From contig JAPFFF010000004.1 of assembly GCA_039105265.1 (NCBI GenBank), positions 3,038,001 to 3,102,000 on the forward strand: a stretch of DNA of 64,000 bases, written 5' to 3'. Below the pieces are notes generated by a model. The model had not been told where the DNA came from. It was given only the letters and a program-made list of their open reading frames with translations, and made no database searches. This document shows positions 31,167 through 42,745 of this stretch, piece by piece. The position numbers and the translations under genes are program-made. Each line of letters starts with the position of its first letter. Position 1 is the stretch's first letter. The DNA is from Tritrichomonas musculus (lineage: Eukaryota; Parabasalia; Tritrichomonadida; Tritrichomonadidae).

Positions 31167-31860
31167 CAAAAAAAAAATGAATCGATATTTTTTGGACGTT
31201 AAACTAACGTTTTTTTAACGTACAACTGGATATATGATTATAAGATCCAAAAAAGTAATACAATATGAAATAAAAATGATTTAGCAATTATAATTTAAGC
31301 ATTTTGTGATTTTATTTAAAGTTTTTTTTATCGCCATCTCATGCAATATCATTTTCAATTTTTTACAAAATAACAATATTTTTTAATAAAACTATTCAAT
31401 AATAATCATAAATTACATATCCTTTGATAAAATTTAAAAAAAGCAAGCACATATATAAAAAAATGTAAAAAATAATCATTTTTTCCTTAACGTCTTTTTG
31501 TCAGATTTTCCTTCAAAACTAACATTTTCCTCAAAACAAACATAACTATAAATAATTAATAATATTAAAAATATATTCATTATTTATTGAGATATATACA
31601 AAATATACCAAAATTTTTAAAGTATTCAATTCGCCGACCTACCTTTGTCATTTATAAAAGATGTAAACCTCGTTCAATAATCTATATCTCTTTCACAAAA
31701 AATGCAATAGATTTTTTTTGAAAAATTCAATGTTATTTCTCAAATTAAAACGATATGGAGATAAAGATTAATTTTGGACTTAAATCAATGTTTTCAATTT
31801 TTCTGAATATATAAAAAATAAAGTTTTGAAAAAGTTTTTATTTTTATTCAAATTTTCTTT

Positions 31861-32362
31861 TTAAATTTCGCATACATATCTTATGCCTGTATTAGGATCA
31901 ATTGTATAATTAAGCTTTGTTCTGTATGCATTATGTATCTTTTTAATTTCGGGCCACCGACTGTTAATGCTTTCACCATAAAGGTTCTGACACATTTTGC
32001 ATCTAGCCCAAAAGGAAGAATAGTAATTATGTAATTTTGAAATACTGTATTTTGTTTTCGTTAAGAATTGACTTAATAGAGGACTTTGCAACATCAAATT
32101 CAGTTGCAACATCCTGTAAGTTTTGTAAAGGGTTATTTTTCATCGTTTGAACAATATTATATTTCACTTCTTCTGTAATTTTAACGGACCTTCCTCTTTT
32201 GGGCGAAATATTTTTAAACTTTGTATAAGAATTATAAAAAGCTTTAACCGTCTCTGGTTTTCGATTAACAATTTCTGAAATATACTTCCATTGGTGCCCA
32301 TGTTGGTTGACAAGATTGAGAATATGTATTTTTTCTTTTTCGGAAAGCGCAGTCTTAGTCAT
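31861..32362 (-). pseudogene. Tc1/mariner-like transposase remnant lacking its catalytic core
   Basis: From ATG 32362, about 105 residues form two helix-turn-helix motifs: ALSEKEKIHILNLVNQHGHQ...WKYISEIVNRKPETVKAFYN, and EEVKYNIVQTMKNNPLQNLQ followed by DVATEFDVAKSSIKSILNE, with KRGRSVKI between them as the GRPR-like linker of Tc1 DNA-binding domains. The frame then ends, and another frame (to 31861) carries what looks like the C-terminal tail (SRWPEIKKIHNAYRTKLNY). The DDE/D catalytic part of ~200 residues is absent, so this is an internal deletion. No terminal repeats found. Confidence 0.6.
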
Positions 32363-33090
32363 TTAAATAATAAATACTTTTTGAGAGATTTCATTCAATT
32401 AACTATATTCAAATTTTTTTGTAAAAAAATATTCAAAATATTTAATAAAGCATATAGATTTTTTTTCTCGTTATCTAAAAATTGAGAAAATTTGAAAATA
32501 AACTTTTCAAAATTGAATGGAGATAAAGATTAAAAAACAAAGTTTACCAGTACCATTGAATTTTTTTTTTATTTTTTATGAATAAGGTTTCGAGAAACCG
32601 CTCAAAAATTCTGAAATTTGAATCCCCCTTTCAAATTAAACTCAATTATTTGAGAGGGGAATGTAAATTCCTTCTAAAACGTTCCAGTAAATAATTAAGA
32701 TAATATCATTATTACCATTATATTATTTACTCCAAAGTGGAAATGATATATGATATCTTTTTGAGTGAAAAAAAAAAAGAAATATGGATAGGGGTGGTAA
32801 CGATAGAAAATAACGACTTTTTTTTTAATTAAACCAAAATAAATAAAAAAGAGTTAAATATATTATATAAAATATATGTTAAAAAAATATATAATTATTT
32901 TTGAAAAATATCTATACGCAGTGGAGATAACTCATTTAAAATTTCAAAAGGTTTGTTCAATTTAAAATGTTATGTGAAATGAAAATGAAATTATGATCTA
33001 ATTATGAATCATAAAGCTTAATTCAATTTTGTAACTTTTTGAATTATTTTTTTTTTTCATCTCAATTAATACATATTTTCGAAATTACCA

Positions 33091-36000
33091 ATGACGAAAT
33101 GGAATCGAAGCGAAGAAATCGAATTGATTAAAAGAGTTGATGAATTTGGAAACAAATGGAGCTTAATTTCTAATTTTTACCGAATCGTTCACCAAATGCC
33201 ATAAAATTACATTATAATGTAATGAAGAAATTAGATATTTTGGGATTAAATCAAAAAGATTTCTTAAATGAATCAGAAGATGATAAAATTATGCATATTT
33301 TATTCAAAAAAATAAGAAATTTTGAAAAGATTTCGCAATTAAGTCAATACAATAAAGAGCTTGTTATAACAAATATAATTCAAATAACAAATATTTTTCC
33401 AACATTTTCTTCGGAAATGGCGATACTTTTAAAATATATTTTTGATAATAATATATATGACAAAAACTCTTTTATAAATTTAGCCTCCTCTAATGAATGT
33501 ATGACACTTTTGTTATTTTGTAAAACTTTTTCTATTCTTAATGATTCTGAATTAAATTTAATTGAATATGTTCAATCTGATCAATTTTTTTCAGAGGGTC
33601 AGTTTTTCATACTGAGCAGTTTAATGACCGAAATGAAATTTTAAAAGAAGCAAGGAATCAAAAAGCATTTTATGCAGAAATTGAAGAAAAAAATAATTTA
33701 TTAAAAATAGAAAATGCACGTCTTACAAAAATGGTTTATTCTTTGGAAGATCAAGTTGATAAGCAGCATCAAACAATTGAATTACTCCAACAAAATGAGA
33801 ATTCTCTGAGAGAGTATATAAAAGAAAAGCATAATCAAGGAAAGCAAGAGACTGAAGGGTTCTTTATTTCAAATGAAGTTTTTGTTAAATATCCAGTGAT
33901 TCGTTCAATGATAAATAAGGTATTATATAAAACAATAGATGAATCATATGTTAAGTTTTGTTCAATGATTCAAATGTCAAGTTGTAAAACATACAAAAGG
34001 TTAATTGATTTTTTACCACTGATTTCTCTTTCCTCATGTTCTAATTATATAAGACCAATGAAACACTCTTTGAAAAAAATGTTAGAGAATGTTCAAGAAA
34101 TTCCTGGTTTAATATATAAAGTTTATCATGAGTATGTTCCTTTTGATGCTGAAAACAAAGTTGCTAACGAACTTTTCATAACACTTGGAGGTGATGCAGC
34201 GTGTCTAAAAAATCATCCTAATTCAGCCGCCATATATGTCTATAAAATGCTTCCATTGGCTAAAAGCATCCCTCCGCATGCAATTCACATCATGAGAACT
34301 ACCAATGGATCTTCACCTCCAAGCGTTGTTAATAAATTTGACATAATTGCTAATTGCTTGAGCAATTTAAATATCAAGGTCAAATTTATTAGTACAGATG
34401 GTGATGTCAGCTTTGATGACAAACATGCGAACTTTTATGATAATAAAGTTCATCCAATTTCAAATCTAACATTTGATCAAATTGTTGAAAGACTTAAAAA
34501 TGAATTAAAAATTCCCATCTCTGATCCTTTTCATTTGATAAAGTCTGCGCGTTCAAGACTAATGGATCATTTGCTGCTCATTGACCCTGAAAAACTTATA
34601 TGTGTTAATACGGCACTTTTCTCTCAAGCCGTTGAATTAGGACCGGCATTTACTGATAGAAGCAAATATGGCGCAATGAAGGATACCTATCCTCTTGCGC
34701 TATATTCCTGGTATTCTTTTTCTAAAGTAATGCAAAAAGGCCGTTTTGACGCAGCATATTATGTGATGCCTTTTGTATTTTTCATTGAAGCATTTCGGTC
34801 AAATCTTCTATCTCGAAAAACCAGATTAGCATTCCTTAATGAAGCTTATATTTTGTTTAATTCACATTTACAAAATGTTCATAACGTGGAACGTGACTCA
34901 GTCTTTAAACAACGTTTTTCATGCAATTCACTTGGAGTATTGTTTGCAGATGAAATTTTTTTAAAGCGAATAATAAACACAATTATCGGTTTAGCAATTG
35001 CAATTAAGTATCATTATGATGATCTTGCTCTCCAACGGATCGGAACGCATGATATTGAATTGTTTTTTGGTCTGATCAGAAAATTGTCTTGTTTTGATAA
35101 TTCATATGACAATGCCGTACGTATTGCTTGTGAAGCAATCATTGTGAAACAATTTGCAACAGAACTTGGATCTTCAAACTTTATTGAAAAAAGAGAAAAC
35201 GAAGCGGGTGTTGTTTTAACAGAAAATATCAACTCCTTAGATGATATAAATTTTGATTTTCCTTTATTAAACAATGTTGTTTATAATCTTATGAAAGGCA
35301 ATGAAGTTGAAGAGGATAAATTGTCAGATGTAGAAAAAATGCTTGATTACTATACTCATTTGATAATTAACAGTAAAAATTATAAAATTGTTCGAATACC
35401 AAATTTATGCACTGGAACACTTCCACTTCATCGATATAATGTAATGAATTATTCTTTAAGTGTATTACCAATACCAAAAGTTAATTCCACTTTTCACTTT
35501 TATATGTCAGATAAAAAATTCAAACAAAAAGTGAAAAGAGTAAGCATTTTGCAGTGGTGTATTCGTTTATGCGCATCAATAAATGGAATTGAATATAATT
35601 CAAAGAAAAAAGTGAAAATACCTTTTGAGTATGATTTGAACAATTTGAATGATATTGAAAAAATTGTGGATTTCTTGACTCATCCATATGAAAATATGAT
35701 TGATGATAAAAAATTGAGAGATTTTATTGTAAAAGAAGAAGAAAAAAATAAAAATATTATTTTTGGCATAGATGTTTTAGATGAAAATAGGCCAGATGAC
35801 ATAAATTCATTTGAAGATGAGCAATTTGAATATATTATTCAAAATTTGAATGATAAGAAAAAATTCCAGAAAATCATTTCATCGTCAGATGATCCAAAGA
35901 AGATTTTAAAAAAAGTTGTTAAACGATCATTCATAAATACACTTAAAAAAGCAATGTCAGTTTTTCTTCAAGTTTTAAATCAGATGAATAAAGATGAATT

Positions 36001-36148
36001 TATGTCAAAATTCAAAACAAATTTTTCTCAAGGACTTATTTCTCCTTATAAGACAAAAAATGTTGATCAAGAAATACAAGATTCTCATCAAGAAGCCATC
36101 ACAAATTATGTACTTGAAGATAAAGATCCTTTTTTATGGGTTAAATAA
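33091..36148 (+). pseudogene. Myb/SANT-domain transposase, unassigned superfamily
   Basis: ATG 33091 opens a Myb/SANT domain (KWNRSEEIELIKRVDEFGNK, then WSLISNFY and, after a one-base jump near 33180, NRSPNAIKLHYNVMKKL). A helical region follows to about 33605, where a second jump leads into a coiled coil (NEILKEARNQ... to about 33860) and the main part ending at 36148. That part has an RNase H-like look: LGGDAACLKN (~34190), ISTDGDVSFDDKH (~34390), DPFHLIKSARSRL (~34525) and GTHDIELFFGLIRKL (~35045). 'H-x-IK' followed by '(E)-x-FF-x-x-IR' recalls P-element/THAP9 and related cores, but Myb replaces the THAP finger. The two frame jumps make this copy broken, or they are sequence errors in homopolymers. 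Confidence 0.6.
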
Positions 36149-36237
36149 TATCATCTAATCATTAAATAATTATATGTTTAAAAAAGATCAATTTTATCAT
36201 TTAATCATTAAACAAATATATTTTAATCATATTTGCT

Positions 36238-37381
36238 AGAACCTAGGAAACTAAATACGTTATTTCCGTTAAAATATAAAATCGCATTATTTAATTGATA
36301 TAAATAAATTCAAATGACGGCATTCATATGATATAATTTTTATAGTGTTGAAAATTTGTTGAAAATAGTAAACTTCATATTTGTTGGCTGCATTTGTAAA
36401 AAAATTAAAATTGGTAATTGAAAAGTTTACGTTAAAATTCAAAACTTATCGTTTTTTTTACTCAGAAAATAAAATGAAGCTGTAGAAAAAAATTTCTCTG
36501 ATTTTCTTGTCATAGTACTTCTCTCAGTTAAAATATGATGCCTTAAAATTATATATAAATAAAAAAATTTAAATTTCCAGCGTAACGTTTTTTTATATTT
36601 TAGTTTTTATTTTTTTCTTTTTTCTTATCAAAATTTCCTCTTTATTCCTAATGGTGCAAAATGGTATTTATATCGACCTTAACAGACCTTTTGTCAATTG
36701 TAATAATAATCTATAATAAATACCAATTTATAAATTATTCAAGATAAGAGCTAATCTACTCTCTCGATTCCGCAAATAATTCTTGCATTCGCAGTTGCAT
36801 CAAAATGGGATAATGGCCTCGTTGACCATAATTATTTTTATTTTTAGAAATAATTTCGTTTTATGTCCAATAAATTCGTATATCTACAAATTTAAGAATA
36901 ATAAGTAAGAATTTTTGCTTAGAAAAATCAAAAAGAACGTACATTTATAAAATATTAATTGATAATTGATTAATTGATCAATTAAAATGCTTTTATTTTT
37001 TTAATATTACTTTAACCAAGCTATGCCCTCTTTATAATTCCTACTAAAAAATTATAATCAAAATCTTTTTATGATATATTTAAATATTTTTTTGTTTTCA
37101 AAACCTTAAATTTCATAATCACTGAGTCTGCTAGCTGTTTTTTGCATGCAGATTATCCCGTGGATGAAATAAATCTTCTTGCCTTTTGTTTTTGAAAATA
37201 AACCATTCAATTATTTGTATTAATTAATACAATTTCAGATGAAAAATAAAACATTTATATCTTAAAACGTTACGCCGAATTTTTTTATTTTATTTTATTT
37301 ATAATAACAAAATATATGATAAAACAATATATCATGCTTTTATTAATTTTTAATCATATTCATGGGAGTTTCCTAGGTTCT
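36238..37381. mobile_element. 1.14 kb MITE with exact 8-bp TSD
   Basis: AGAACCTAGGAAACT (36238-36252) and its inverse AGTTTCCTAGGTTCT (37367-37381), with TATTTGCT directly outside both (36230-36237, 37382-37389). It lies in the non-coding 3' half of the Myb-transposase element. An inner pair GCGTAACGTTTT/AAAACGTTACGC (36580 and to 37274) bounds a ~695-bp segment that may be a further nested element. Non-coding. Confidence 0.75.
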
Positions 37382-37948
37382 TATTTGCTTATTAATTAAT
37401 TTAAGTAAATGATTTATATTTTTATATTTATAACTAGTTGCTGAAAATAGGAACTTTTTGAATGACATATTCTTTCAAGTTTATTCAAAATGGATTCCCA
37501 TAGTCAATTAGTTGTCCAAATTTACTGAAACTAGTTTATGGAGGGTGAATTCAATTACATTTGCTATAATTTGATTTGTAACTACAAAAAAAAATAAATG
37601 ATATTTGCTATGTACGAATATCATCAATATAAATCAGTAAATTGTTCAAAATAAATAAGAATAATCTTTTATAGATATTTTGCAATATTTATAATAATAA
37701 ATAATGACCAAAATCATTTTGGTTTAAAGCGAAAATGGCATTTTTTTTATAAATTAAAAAATTAAACAGACCTATTGAAATTTAAAAAGAGTTATCTCCA
37801 CTGCGTATAGAGATAATGAAAAATCAAATGATACAATTTAGTTAATTTATTTAATATACATTATTTATATTATTATTTATAAAATCCTATAGATATTTAA
37901 AAATTTATTCAATTTTTTGACAATTTTTGATCGTTACCACCCCTATAA

Positions 37949-38320
37949 ATAAACTAAGTTTTTTAATTATTACCTTATTCACAAAAAAATTGAGAGTTTT
38001 TAATTCAAATTTTCTATGAGTCTTCAGAAAGTAGGACGATAAGTAGGGACAAATTATTTTTTTTAAAATACCATATCTTTCAATTTTGAGAAGATGAAAA
38101 TAAAAAAAAAGAATATAAAAAAGTTTTTTATTCAGGAAAAATACCTTTTAAATAGCTTTGGGAGCCTTTGAGGGCTAAGCCCAATTGGTTAAGGTAATAG
38201 CGGGAGCCTCGACCTGAAATGAATGAAGGTATTCATGCCTTAATAACTTAAAAAAAAATATTTAGCTTTATTCAAATTTGAGAGGACGATAAGAAGGGAC
38301 AAATTAAAAAACTTAGTTTA
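37949..38320. mobile_element. 372-bp MITE with perfect 20-bp TIR
   Basis: ATAAACTAAGTTTTTTAATT at 37949-37968 and its exact inverse at 38301-38320. An internal direct copy of AGGACGATAAG(T/A)AGGGACAA occurs at about 38034 and 38283. It includes a GC-richer block (38160-38235) with a D-arm-like AGCCCAATTGGTTAAGG. No firm target duplication. Confidence 0.65.
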
Positions 38321-39368
38321 TGGCTATTATTGAGATTATTATATTAATTGGCTCAAAGTCATTATGATCTTCACGATTTTGTGAGGATACTCTCAATTTT
38401 TTGTGTAATTTTTTTCAAAAATGTAAAAATATAAAAATTAGCTCAGAAACAAATTGAATGATCATAGAATTGCAAAATAAACATTCAAAATAAATAATTA
38501 AAATATCTCCACCAAAAAATCATTAAATAAAGCATTTCACTAAATTAAATGATAAAATATTATATTTTAGTAAATGAATATATGCACCAAAAGATGAAAA
38601 AGATGACTTTTCCTTATTCATTGAAAATAATTGAGAGATCATTGAAATAATAATAAATGCATTCAATTAAAAAAACTGAAATATCTTGCTGGAAATAATA
38701 AAAACTATATTTCCAATCTAAATTAAACTTAATAATATAAGTAATATAATATATAAACTAATATAAAATGCGCATATTTTCGATATTTGGTTTTTAATTC
38801 AAAATAATTGAGAGATCATTGAAATAGGAATTAATGCATTCAATTAAAAAAACTGAAATATCTTGCTGGAAATAATAAAAACTATATTTCCAATCTAAAT
38901 TAAACTTAATTATATAAGTAATATAATATATAAACAAATATAAAATGCGTATATTTTCGATATTTGGTTTTTAATTCAAAATAATTGAGAGATCATTGAA
39001 ACAAGAATTAATCTATTCAATTTAAAAATAAACAATATCCTAGTAAATTTAACGATATGTATATTATTTCTCTGGTTAAAATAGAATTAAATTGATGATA
39101 AGTAATTAAAATAATATTAGTTAATGAGAATTATTATTTTATTATTTTGAATGCAAAAAATTGAATACTCTAATATAATCATAAATTTTTCAAAAATTTT
39201 ACAAAATTTTTGAGAAATAAAATGTATCAAACTACTCAAACAGAAAGACATTATGTTAATTTATGTATTCCATTGTGCTAATATGTGTAAAACCACCATA
39301 TTAGAATTGAATATATCTTATATTTATTAAATAAAATAATATTTTATATATATATATATCCTATCATT

Positions 39369-39517
39369 ATCCCTTTCGGCCGTATGCCGTAATTGAAGAT
39401 TTTTTTATGTAAAGTATTCAAAAAGTTGCACTTTTGCCGTGTGCCGTAGAAATTTTTTAAAATAAACTATTCAATGAACGACCAAATAGCCGTATTTTAC
39501 AAAACCGCCGAAGGGCT
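39369..39517. mobile_element. Small ~150-bp element with GCCG-rich ends
   Basis: CCCTTTCGGCCG near 39371 and CCGCCGAAGGG near 39507 form inverted ends; TATCCTATCATT occurs on both outer sides. The motif GCCGTATGCCG/GCCGTGTGCCG inside is much richer in GC than the neighbourhood. Boundaries approximate. Confidence 0.4.
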
Positions 39518-39531
39518 ATCCTATCATTTAT

Positions 39532-40011
39532 ATAGACTTGTTATTTTGAGAATCGATATCAAAAACGTCACTTTTTTGCATCTGATACTCGATTATCAGT
39601 TTAAAAATCTGATATCGAGATTATCAATTATCAAGATATCAGATTTGAAATGTGATATAAAAATAATTGTAAACTTGATATCAATTACCGAGATCTCGAG
39701 ATCTCAAACAGATTTATCTTTTTTTATAATTGTTATTTGTGATTTTATAATATCTAAAAATAAATAATAGAATGTATTGATGTTTATTTTAAGATTAAAA
39801 TCAAAAAAATACCTTCTTTTTTATGAAATATTTGAGAATTAATTACGATCATATATTTATCAAAAAGTTTAATTGAAAATTCTGATATCAAAAGCTGAGA
39901 AAGATGATTCTCGATCTCTGAAATCGATCTCGAGAATCTTTGTATATTTATGTATCGATATCAAAAAGTCAATCAATTATCGATCTCGAGAATCGGAGAA
40001 TAACAAGCTTA
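39532..40011. mobile_element. ~480-bp MITE, copy 2
   Basis: The same sequence as 2323-2794 with scattered substitutions and a small insertion; ends (G)ACTTGTTATTTTGAGAATCG and ...GAGAATAACAAG. CATTTAT flanks both sides (39525-39531, 40012-40018), a different target from copy 1, so it moved independently. Confidence 0.8.
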
Positions 40012-40399
40012 CATTTATGTTATTATAGTGAAACCTTGATAAAAACCTATAATAATTAAAATTATAAATAACTAATATACACCATATTCATTTTAAATTA
40101 TTCAATTTATAAAATATTTTTTTTTTATAAAAGGCTTATGATTATTTACATTTTTAACTATATCTAATGTACATTATATTATATTAGTCTGATTTAATTT
40201 ATTTTTACATTTTTAAAGACTCTTCTTTTTAAAAAAAATAGCATATGTACTTTTTGAGCCTAATTCCTATTTGTGCTTTCCCATTAAGTTAAATAAATTG
40301 AATTCACTATGTTTTTAAAACAATATATCAATATTTTATGACCAAAGATTAAAATTAAAATGCAGAAATCGAGATTATTTTGAGCTTTATGGTCATTAT

Positions 40400-41330
40400 A
40401 TATGCTCAAATATTATGAATATGCATCATACATATATGAATATGAATTAAATGTTTATGAATATCTATTAAATATGCACAAATATTCATGAATATGTACC
40501 AAACATGCATGAATTCTATTAAATATGTATAAATGTGCATCAAACATATATGAATATGCATCTAATATCTATAAATATGCATCAAATATGTATGAATATA
40601 CACCAAAATGTATGAATATGAATCAAACATATATGAATATATATTAAATATGCATGAATATGCATCAAATATGCATGAATATGCATCAAATATATAAATA
40701 TGCATTAAATATGTATGAATATGCAATAAAATATCTATTAATATGCACAATAATGGTTGAATATGCATCAAATATGTATGAATATGCATTAAACATATAT
40801 GAATATATATTAAATATGCATGAATATGCATCAAATATGTATGAATATGCATTAAACATATATGAATATATATTAAATATGCACAAATATTCATGAATAT
40901 GTACCAAACATGCATGAATTCTATTAAATATGTATAAATGTGCATCAAACATATATGAATATGCATCTAATATCTATAAATATGCATCAAATATGTATGA
41001 ATATACACCAAAATGTATGAATATGAATCAAACATATATGAATATATATTAAATATGCATGAATATGCATCAAATATGTATGAATATGCAATAAAATATA
41101 TAAATATGCATTAAATATGTATGAATATGCAATAAAATATCTATTAATATGCACAATAATGGTTGAATATGCATCAAATATGTATGAATATGCATTAAAC
41201 ATATATGAATATATATTAAATATGCATGAATATGCATCAAATATGTATGAATATGCATCAAATATGTATGAATATGCATCAAATATGTATGAATATGCAC
41301 AAAAATGTATGGATATGCATTAAATATGTA
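40400..41330. repeat. ~21-bp satellite, AATATGCATCAAATATGTATG type
   Basis: More than 40 degenerate units of 18-21 bp. A higher-order repeat of about 400 bp is visible: the block from CATGAATTCTATTAAATATG (about 40511) recurs at about 40911. The array produces long spurious frames on both strands (MHIHTYL..., MYEYAS...), which I do not treat as genes. Confidence 0.9.
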
Positions 41331-42745
41331 TGAGCATGTTAATCTTGTTTATCCCCTGTGAAGGTGTGATTTATAATCTAATTATTATTATTTTTTTTTT
41401 TTGCATTTAATATTCTTTTGAAATATTATTTGTCTCATATTTCTCATATTTCTAACTATAACTTTCATCTGTAAAAGATGAAAAAAATTGGAATTATCAA
41501 TGTGTAATTTATTAATGTCAATATAAAATCTTGACAAATTCCACATTCTTATCATGAATTTCACTTATTATAATCACTTACATATTTCATGCTAAAATTT
41601 TTGGTATCCTCTATATTCACTTTTTAAAATGAATTTGCAAAATAAAGTTAAAACCAAAATTTTAATTATATAATTAGTATATATTTCTTTTTTATGGTAT
41701 TTCATACAGATGATTCTATTGGTTGTTATCATAAAAACTTTATATGCTTTTATTATGATCATTATTTTTGTTATGTTTTTTCGCTAAATTTTTAAAAAAT
41801 AAATCAAATTTTTTAGATGTAACATAAAAGTAATATGTCCATTAGCACAATGGAATACATAAATTAACATAATGTCTTTCTGTTTGAGTAGTTTGATACA
41901 TTTTATTTCTCAAAAATTTTGTAAAATTTTTGAAAAATTTATGATTATATTAGAGTATTCAATTTTTTGCATTCAAAATAATAAAATAATAATTCTCATT
42001 AACTAATATTATTTTAATTACTTATCATCAATTTAATTCTATTTTAACCAGAGAAATAATATACATATCGTTAAATTTACTAGGATATTGTTTATTTTTA
42101 AATTGAATAGATTAATTCTTGTTTCAATGATCTCTCAATTATTTTGAATTAAAAACCAAATATCGAAAATATACGCATTTTATATTTGTTTATATATTAT
42201 ATTACTTATATAATTAAGTTTAATTTAGATTGGAAATATAGTTTTTATTATTTCCAGCAAGATATTTCAGTTTTTTTAATTGAATGCATTAATTCCTATT
42301 TCAATGATCTCTCAATTATTTTGAATTAAAAACCAAATATCGAAAATATGCGCATTTTATATTAGTTTATATATTATATTACTTATATTATTAAGTTTAA
42401 TTTAGATTGGAAATATAGTTTTTATTATTTCCAGCAAGATATTTCAGTTTTTTTAATTGAATGCATTTATTATTATTTCAATGATCTCTCAATTATTTTC
42501 AATGAATAAGGAAAAGTCATCTTTTTCATCTTTTGGTGCATATATTCATTTACTAAAATATAATATTTTATCATTTAATTTAGTGAAATGCTTTATTTAA
42601 TGATTTTTTGGTGGAGATATTTTAATTATTTATTTTGAATGTTTATTTTGCAATTCTATGATCATTCAATTTGTTTCTGAGAGTATGTTTTTTTTCTTCA
42701 GAAAAATTGAGAGTGAAGGGCATAAAGACTTTGAGCCTATTAATT

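Larger units (their letters stand above)
28709..31550 (-). mobile_element. pogo-like DNA transposon with ~290-bp TIRs
   Basis: TATAGTTATGTTTGTTTTGA opens the left arm; the right arm ends in its reverse complement at 31550. Right arm 31262-31550, left arm 28709-28780 plus 29600-29807, the gap being a later insertion. A TA at the tips fits pogo target choice. The element carries one complete transposase gene. Long near-identical TIRs and an intact ORF suggest recent mobility, though the broken left arm may impair this copy. Confidence 0.85.
27639..31654. mobile_element. Outer element of a three-layer nest (8-bp TSD)
   Basis: Inverted ends AAAGGTAGGTTGACGAATGC (from 27647) and ATTCGCCGACCTACCTTT (to 31646) are flanked by GTCATTTA at 27639-27646 and 31647-31654. 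Without the nested pogo element it is about 1.16 kb and has no gene. The superfamily is uncertain: the duplication is 8 bp but the ends are not hAT-like. It lies at the right side of the Polinton fossil; DNA beyond 31,655 may be the Polinton continuing. Confidence 0.75.
32791..37943 (+). mobile_element. DNA transposon with Myb-domain transposase, 5.15 kb
   Basis: Ends GGGGTGGTAACGAT (32791-32804) and ATCGTTACCACCCC (37930-37943) are perfect inverted repeats. A second matching block, CTATACGCAGTGGAGATAAC (about 32920-32941), recurs inverted at 37793-37814 at equal distance from its end, so the TIR is about 150 bp with a divergent middle. TA borders both tips (32789-32790, 37944-37945). One long gene (33091-36148) fills the left half; the right half is non-coding and has received a further MITE. 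Superfamily not assigned. Confidence 0.8.
38353..42737. mobile_element. Second foldback element, ~925-bp arms, satellite loop
   Basis: Arms 38353-39282 and 41841-42737 are near-perfect inverted copies, starting GGCTCAAAGTC and its inverse. TATTAATT flanks both ends exactly (38345-38352 and 42738-42745), an 8-bp duplication. Each arm contains a ~178-bp direct tandem duplication (left units begin about 38626 and 38804, with a third partial at about 38982). The loop holds a small MITE (39369-39517), copy 2 of the 475-bp MITE, and a satellite. No transposase. Arm identity implies recent formation or gene conversion between arms. Confidence 0.85.

Noticed and set aside
40562-41323. Overlapping Met/His/Tyr-rich frames on both strands
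   Set aside because: They are translations of the 21-bp ATGCAT/ATGTAT satellite; every strand and frame is open because the unit lacks stops in them.
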